Below, one piece after another: positions 58,401 through 64,000 of a stretch of DNA of 64,000 nucleotides. A program made the translations under genes and the position numbers. How positions within the stretch are numbered: the first letter of the stretch is position 1; the number at the start of each line of letters is the position of its first letter. Origin of the DNA: Ilyonectria destructans (taxonomy: Eukaryota > Ascomycota > Sordariomycetes > Hypocreales > Nectriaceae); NCBI GenBank assembly GCA_020740775.1, contig JAHEWK010000001.1, positions 2,294,001-2,358,000 on the forward strand, given 5' to 3'. The notes beneath the pieces are model-generated. The model had not been told where the DNA came from and did no database searches. It saw only the letters and a list, made by a program, of their open reading frames with translations.

Positions 58401-61400
58401 CTGTACCTGAGTCTGCACATCCACTCGGGGGAACTTGGAAACCAGTCCACAGACAGTTCGGCCTGCTTTCGGCATTCCGAGCAATTCGCCCATGCGGGGA
58501 GGGTCAAGGTCGAAGTAGCTGCTCCATGCCACCTCGACTCTCTCAGCCTTCTGCACGATCTCTCTCGGGCAGGTAGGGAACTGACGCAGCGGAGACATGG
58601 TCGGCCACATGCGCTTCTCGGCCATTTTGCAAAGATCCAGAGCCGTCTTTGCGACAGAGGCCCAGCCCTTCTTCAAAGCAATCTCGAAGATGGCTCGCAA
58701 GATTCGACCAGCAGATTGTGTTACATACACCATATCTGCCATCAGGGCGAGACCGTCAAGCTTGAGACGTGAGATGTATGCCTGAAGGAGGACATTAATC
58801 TTGGCATGAGACTCCTCGATGCTCTCCTTGACCGGGATGGGGACTCGTCCCAGGAGTTTGGCTAGTTCTAGCTTCTCGTCTTGTCGAACAGGGATGTACT
58901 TGAACTCGGCGCTGAGGGAGAAGACTCTAAAAAGCTCAATGGTCGTGATGCTGGGCTGGATCAAGTTGTTATACGTGTCCATAGAGCCATGAGTGATGTA
59001 GTAGTGGGAGGCGATGCGGCCCAACTCCGTTGATTGTAGCTTGCCGGTCTTCTCGTCGTACTTGACGAGGTTGGACTTCCTCAAGGACATTGCAGCAGAA
59101 TGAATCAAGTCAACTCGCTTTTGCTCCAAGGCTTCATCCTCTTCATACTCCGCGCCAACTTGATACAAGCCAGGCGAGCGAAGCATTCGAACGAAAAGGT
59201 AAGTATATCCCAGCCACTCGACACCCTCGTCGCGCGTTCTAACATTGCCAAGGACAACCTCAGCATTGAGATTGTCAACCAGTTTGCTGACAAACTGACT
59301 TTCGATAGGCAGCTGCTGGTTCAGAAGCGACAGATAGTATTGCATCTCGCTCTGCGTCGTGATGATAATACCCTCGCCGTACGTATCATATTGAGGTCTA
59401 CCTGCACGACCAAGCATCTGCAGTACGTCCTGAGGGCTGAGCTCAACCCAGCTACCCTTCTCGGGAGAGTACACCTGTGTTCCCTTGATAATGACCGTGT
59501 GCGCAGGCAAGTTAACACCCCAAGCCAGCGTCGCAGTACAGACCAAAACCTGAATAGCTCCGCGGGCAAAGAGATCCTCGACGTCGGTCCTGTCGATTCT
59601 GCTCATACCAGCGTGATGGATACCAAATCCGTAAGGCAGGATGTCCTTGAGGTCGGCGTCTGTGGCCTGTTCTCCGGCTTCTTTGAGGACTTCGCGACTA
59701 CCGGCATCGTGTCGAAGGATCTGGTTGATTGTGTCCAGCTCGAGGGCCTTGTCTCGAATGTACCGGGCAGTCTTGGCAGTTTCCTTTCGGGAGTGGACGA
59801 AAATGAGCATCTGGTTTCGGTTGGTACCGACGTGCTCAATAACCTTGTTGTAGGTCACATCGTTCATTGTCTTAAGTTGCTTGATTGCCTTGCGATCGGT
59901 GACTCCGACAAACTCCTGTCGCAAGGGGCAAGGTCGGTATGAGCCATCGAAATGGAAGAGTCCCTTCTTCATGTCCACTCGAAGGAAGCTGGCAACATCT
60001 CGGTAATTTGGCAGAGTTGCAGACAGACCAAGGATACGTACTGGTTCACCGGTCTGCTCAGTCTTGCGAATGGTTCTGCTAACAATGCTTTCCAAGACAG
60101 GGCCACGATCATCGTGAAGCAAGTGGATTTCGTCAATGATGATCAGACGCACCAAATTGGTGTAAGTCAGATCATTTGACTTTCGGGTGATGACATCCCA
60201 TTTCTCAGGAGTGGTCACAATGATCTGCGTCTCGGCGATTTGCTGCTTCGTGAGCTGGCGATCACCAGTCAATTCAGAAACCCGAATTCCGAAGGATTCA
60301 AGTCTCTTTCCCAAGTTTCCAACCTGTTCCTGGACAAGCGCCTTGAGAGGGGCAATACAGACGATCTTGAACGCATCAAGGTCAATATCACCGGTCTCAG
60401 GGTTGCGGTGCTTTCCAATCTCTCGGAGAATGGTAAGCATACCAACGTTTGTCTTTCCACTGCCAGTGGGGGCACAGACAAGCAAGTTGCCGTCGTCTTC
60501 AAAGGCCGATGGGTAGCACTTAGACTGGATCTTGTTGAGGGACTGGTTGGAGCTGAAAGGGCCTCGCACCCATTCGGGCAGGTCGGTAATGGGCATGAGG
60601 ACATCGCCAGGCTCGTTGCGCTTCTTGGGTGTGGGGATATGAATCTCCTCGTATCCCTTGAAGGTCCTCTTTGTCGACCCCTCAGGTAATCGGACCTTGG
60701 GGTTCGTCATGAGATGGTTTCCTTGGTCGAAGACAAGGTTTTCGAGGTTGATGAGTTTCTTAGGTTGAAGCCCTCCAATAAGCTGACCGTCGGCTCGGTC
60801 AGCCTTGGGGGCATCTGTAAATGAGGCGGGGACATCAATGTCCATCTTGATATCCGCCTTTCCCTTCTTGTCCTCGCCTGCGGTCTTGCCCTGCAACTCG
60901 TTGAGAATTCGTTGCAGGCCTTCCGAAGCCATCTCTCTCTCAACTTCGGTGCGTTGCTCTGGTGTCTCGGTCCGTGCCAACTTAGTGAGCCAGAAGACCT
61001 TTTCTCTGTTCTCGACGAGCTTTTGGACGAGTTCGTGGTGCTCGAAATCGAACAGTTCCATGAGATCGTTCTCGATTTCTCGCAGGGACTTCTCCTCACC
61101 ATCGGCTTCGTCAGGCTCTCCTGAGAGGATTCGAAGAGCCTCTTTTGTCTTATCCGTTTGCTCGTGGGCATCGGGATAAAATGAACCGATCTGACGCTGG
61201 AGCCAGAAAGCATCAATATCTCGGGCCGGCACGGCGTTCTGATCTTTGTCTTTTTGCTTTCCTCCTGCCGGTGCAGAGTCCAAGACCATTTCGTCGTCTT
61301 CGTCTGCAGCGTCGTTTTCTTTAGGCTCTCCGTCCTCGTTTTCGTCCTCGTCCGCCTCGTCTTCGGATGACTCGTCACGGACTTCATTGACAATGTTGTC

Positions 61401-62105
61401 GCCCTCATCTTCGTCTTCGTCGTCAAAGGCAACGGCGACACCCTGTCGTTCATCGATTTCGGCATCCTCGCCGTCGCCGCCGCCCATGGCAACATCCTCG
61501 TCGTCTTCCTGAGCATCGTAGTCTGTGATCTTCTTTCCCAAGTTTACCAACTCATTGAACTGCTTGGGGTTCATAGTCACGCCCAGGATATCGTCGATTT
61601 CCTTCTTCTTGTCCAGGTCCTTCAGGTCGTCGTCCTTTAGGTACTCCAACACGGCATCCGCAGCACTGCGCACAACCTCGTGGGGCACATCACCCAGGTT
61701 ATTTGCGACGATTGTGATGATAAGGTCGAAGGTCGATCGCGTGGCGGCGGTTCGGGGTCGATAGGTGATACCTTCCACCAGGAGGTCGTTCGCGCCGAGC
61801 ACGCCAGTCCCCCTCATCTGAGACTCGGCCTTTCGTCTCCGTTGCTCTCGCGCCAGAATATCTTCTCCTTCCCTCAGACTTCCTCGTTGGATATCTGGAA
61901 GGCCAGGTTGTTTCTTCTGCTTAGGCGCGTCCTCGCGACCAACTCTGGCGCCCATGTCCTTGATACTCAAGCGCCCGGCCAGCGACTCTGGATCTCCAGT
62001 GGACTCATCGGTTCGTCGTGTGACAAACCGACGGTCCGCCTGGAGGACCAGGTTCGACATGGCCGAGTACTTGTATTGCGATACATCTCGATTCGCGTCC
62101 GTCAT
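55430..62105 (-). CDS. BRR2: pre-mRNA-splicing helicase BRR2 (U5 snRNP 200-kDa protein)
   Basis: Ski2-like DExH RNA helicase that unwinds U4/U6 to activate the spliceosome in the nucleus. Exon 1 is 62105-56032 and exon 2 55979-55430, giving 2207 residues, normal for fungal Brr2. An N-terminal region with a plug-like segment and a long acidic stretch (about 200-290) precedes two helicase cassettes. Cassette 1 has CAPTGSGKTNVG near 545, DEIHLLHDDRG near 655, SATLPNY, HHAGMSR and QMLGRAGRPQYD. Cassette 2 has GAPTGSGKTVCAEFA near 1400 and DEIHLLGGSQG near 1500. Its motif III reads ALSVSLANA and motif VI is degenerate (MFGKALRPSRDG), as expected for the inactive second cassette. Sec63 domains follow each cassette. 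The protein ends in a run of Asp and Glu. Only one small intron near the end. Confidence 0.97.
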
Positions 62106-62767
62106 CTTGGCTGGTGTGATGAAGCTCTGTTTTGATGGGGAATGTCGATGTTCTCGACAACCAAAGCTCGCGGAGCTCGACCGTTAAATAACCATGAGTT
62201 TTCCTCTGACGCGACTTTGTTCGATGCAGAGTCGCTGCCTAGGTGACTCAGGCTTCTGCGATTAATGCGCAGTCGTTGAATAAGTTTCGTTGGTCGTCGC
62301 TAGGATTTGGATGTGATCGCAATCGTAAATTTCAGATCTCAGCCTGGAAGGCTGCGAAGACTAGCGTGCTATTGGCTTAGCCGCCTTGCCGCCTCAGGGG
62401 CTGAGATGTGGCTGGACCAGATGTGGCTGACAGGGACAGGAACACCAACCCAGCGGCAGGTCTCAGCGGCGAGAGCACAATGCTATGGGGGCCTGGGTGA
62501 AATTGAAATCGTTGGGTTGGGAAACCTCGTGATCACATATACCAAATTGGTCACCAAACTTCTAACCATCGTGTATTTCAGCACCCTGACAAGGACCAAA
62601 GCCCGGAACAATAGGTTCACCGCATTTAAGCATACATAGCACCAGCCACACTGCCAGCTGGTGTGGGGACTGTTTACAATCGCCCACCGACACCACACCG
62701 AGAACTGATGAGCGTGTTCATCAGGGAATATCTCGGGGATTTTGCACTTCCTGAATGAAAAGCGACC
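62106..62767. promoter_or_regulatory. divergent promoter region, BRR2 and coiled-coil protein
   Basis: 662 bp between two start codons on opposite strands. No recognised element and no other gene. Confidence 0.5.
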
Positions 62768-64000
62768 ATGCCTAACCAGCCCGACGTATTTGACAAGTTC
62801 CAGAGCACACTTGAACCGTTCATAAAGCCGCGGGAACAGGTGAACTACATCAGGCGCGTCCTGGCGCTACACCTTGGGTCGTCTTGCTCACAAAATGGAC
62901 CGATCAAACAACCCGTGTCTCTCGTGGACAGTTCGCACGATGTCACGGTGGGCCCCGAACTGAAAGGGATTCAAAGAGAGTACATTGAAGCTCTAAAAGC
63001 CAACGTTGCTGCACGACGAAAGTACGCCGATATTGTGCAAGCCAATCCTTCACGGCCAGACTCACCTAAGGAATCACCTTCAAACAATCTCGACATTGTG
63101 GAGGAGCGGATCGGCCTCCTCAAACTTCAGAGCAAACTAGAGAAATTATGCGCTGTCCAGAAATACCTCGACCTCCTCATCCAAAAACCAGCGGGCTCGG
63201 TGGAGTTCCTCGACCCCGAGGACATGTTCTACAGCGCCGGAGAGCTTCCTAGTGTTCCCAAGGAGGTGGTCAACAGTCTTGTTGCCCAACAAAGTGCGGC
63301 GAAGCCAGATCTTAAAGGACAGGTGGCCCAGTTAGAGAAGACGGTGCTGCGGGCGAAGCTACTCATGCGCCGCGAAGAACAGCTGCTTCGGGATGCGAGG
63401 AGCAACGCTCAGGGCATACCTGATGTCATCAGCAACGGGGCGAGGCTAGATGCACTCAACGTGACCCGCAACGAGCTCATCACCTGGATTGAGACGGAGC
63501 TTGGGAAGGCCTCAGGAGAGGAAGACGTTGAGGGGGGTCTTGATGGCATCTCGAAAAGCCAAGACAGAATGGCGGCAGATAGCGCGGCCATCAGCAGTCA
63601 GCTCGAAGTCATCAAGGAAAAATATGCCCGGTACCTTGATGCTAGACGATATCTTCTATCGACAATTGCTGAACGACCTGGCGCATCTCAGCCACCTGTA
63701 CTGAAAGCCCACGACCCTGCAAAACAACGAACTCTCGAAGCAGACCCGGCTCCGAGCAACTACCTTCTCACGCCATACATCGAAACTCTTCTTTCTCTAT
63801 CGAGGAACCAAAGAGCCACGATCACACAGAAGTCACACATGAACTCGACACTCAGCAATGAGACTAAGGAGGCTTGCCAGATGCTCGGTCATCTCGCTGA
63901 GGAAAGTCAACTCCTTCCGCTGCATCCCGCATCAGGGTCATCCCGACGAAGGTCTGGCCTTGGAGAAATCCTGGCTTCGACCTCAGATCGTGCTGGATTC
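62768..64000 (+). CDS. coiled-coil protein of unknown function (3' end outside the window)
   Basis: An uninterrupted frame of 411 codons runs from ATG 62768 to the last base, with no stop and no intron, so the gene continues beyond the window. The protein starts MPNQPDVFDKFQSTLEPFIK. Long stretches have heptad-like hydrophobic spacing with many Lys, Glu, Gln and Leu: LKGIQREYIEALKANVAARR, EERIGLLKLQSKLEKLCAVQ, and a helix starting GQVAQLEKTVLRAKLLMRRE. No signal peptide, membrane segment or catalytic motif is visible. A Ser/Arg patch (SGSSRRRSG) lies near the end of the visible part. A spindle, kinetochore or augmin-type subunit would fit a conserved all-helical protein of this sort, but I do not recognise it and this is speculation. 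Confidence 0.75.
   Translation, partial: MPNQPDVFDKFQSTLEPFIKPREQVNYIRRVLALHLGSSCSQNGPIKQPVSLVDSSHDVTVGPELKGIQREYIEALKANVAARRKYADIVQANPSRPDSPKESPSNNLDIVEERIGLLKLQSKLEKLCAVQKYLDLLIQKPAGSVEFLDPEDMFYSAGELPSVPKEVVNSLVAQQSAAKPDLKGQVAQLEKTVLRAKLLMRREEQLLRDARSNAQGIPDVISNGARLDALNVTRNELITWIETELGKASGEEDVEGGLDGISKSQDRMAADSAAISSQLEVIKEKYARYLDARRYLLSTIAERPGASQPPVLKAHDPAKQRTLEADPAPSNYLLTPYIETLLSLSRNQRATITQKSHMNSTLSNETKEACQMLGHLAEESQLLPLHPASGSSRRRSGLGEILASTSDRAGF

Noticed and set aside
1..64000. CRISPR arrays, insertion sequences, bacterial operons
   Set aside because: Spliced eukaryotic genes throughout; no spacer-repeat structure or transposase frame was seen.

Overview
The window is nuclear DNA of a filamentous ascomycete, most likely a sordariomycete and possibly Hypocreales; the species cannot be named from the sequence. 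Genes are split by short introns (about 50-115 bp) with GTAAGT/GTATGT-type donors, CTAAC-like branch sites and AG acceptors. The proteins are fungal: a BAH-PHD Polycomb reader, a DUF3602 protein, an isocyanide synthase fusion, Atg22 and Sec66. I spliced gene models by eye from splice signals, reading frame and family conservation. Exon boundaries are inferences and no transcript was available.

Layout. 1-14.6 kb: the 5' end of an NAD-dependent epimerase gene, a 5.7-kb stretch without a recognisable gene, then F-actin capping protein beta, a BAH-PHD chromatin protein (EPR-1/BP1 type), Atg22 and a DUF3602 protein, all on the minus strand. 16.3-23.7 kb: a compact three-gene cluster that looks like specialised metabolism. 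It holds an isocyanide synthase fused to a TauD-type Fe(II)/2-oxoglutarate dioxygenase, a divergent FAD monooxygenase and a monocarboxylate-type MFS transporter. 24.4-34 kb: CHORD-CS cochaperone, glutaredoxin-like protein, HpcH/HpaI aldolase, RPB7 and the arginine-specific carbamoyl-phosphate synthase large subunit. 34-43.6 kb is gene-poor: a secreted protein with seven Lys-Arg sites, a small Cys/His-rich protein that ends inside a 15-bp minisatellite, and an Mpo1-like dioxygenase. 43.6-64 kb is dense housekeeping: NPL4, SEC66, an unrecognised 150-aa protein, ORC3, a PWWP protein, the spliceosomal helicase BRR2, and the 5' part of a coiled-coil protein that runs off the end.

The most interesting system is the 16.3-23.7 kb cluster. 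Its enzymes parallel bacterial PvcA (isocyanide synthase), PvcB (Fe/2OG dioxygenase) and PvcC (flavin hydroxylase). The first two are fused into one protein and an exporter candidate is added. Its shared promoter carries three perfect head-to-tail 11-bp repeats and palindromes of Zn2Cys6 type. Other points of note are the Kex2-type secreted precursor, the PHD finger whose last Cys pair is displaced to the extreme C terminus of the EPR-1-like protein, three diverged copies of an AT-rich dispersed repeat, and three TGACTC (Gcn4/CPC1-type) sites upstream of the arginine gene.
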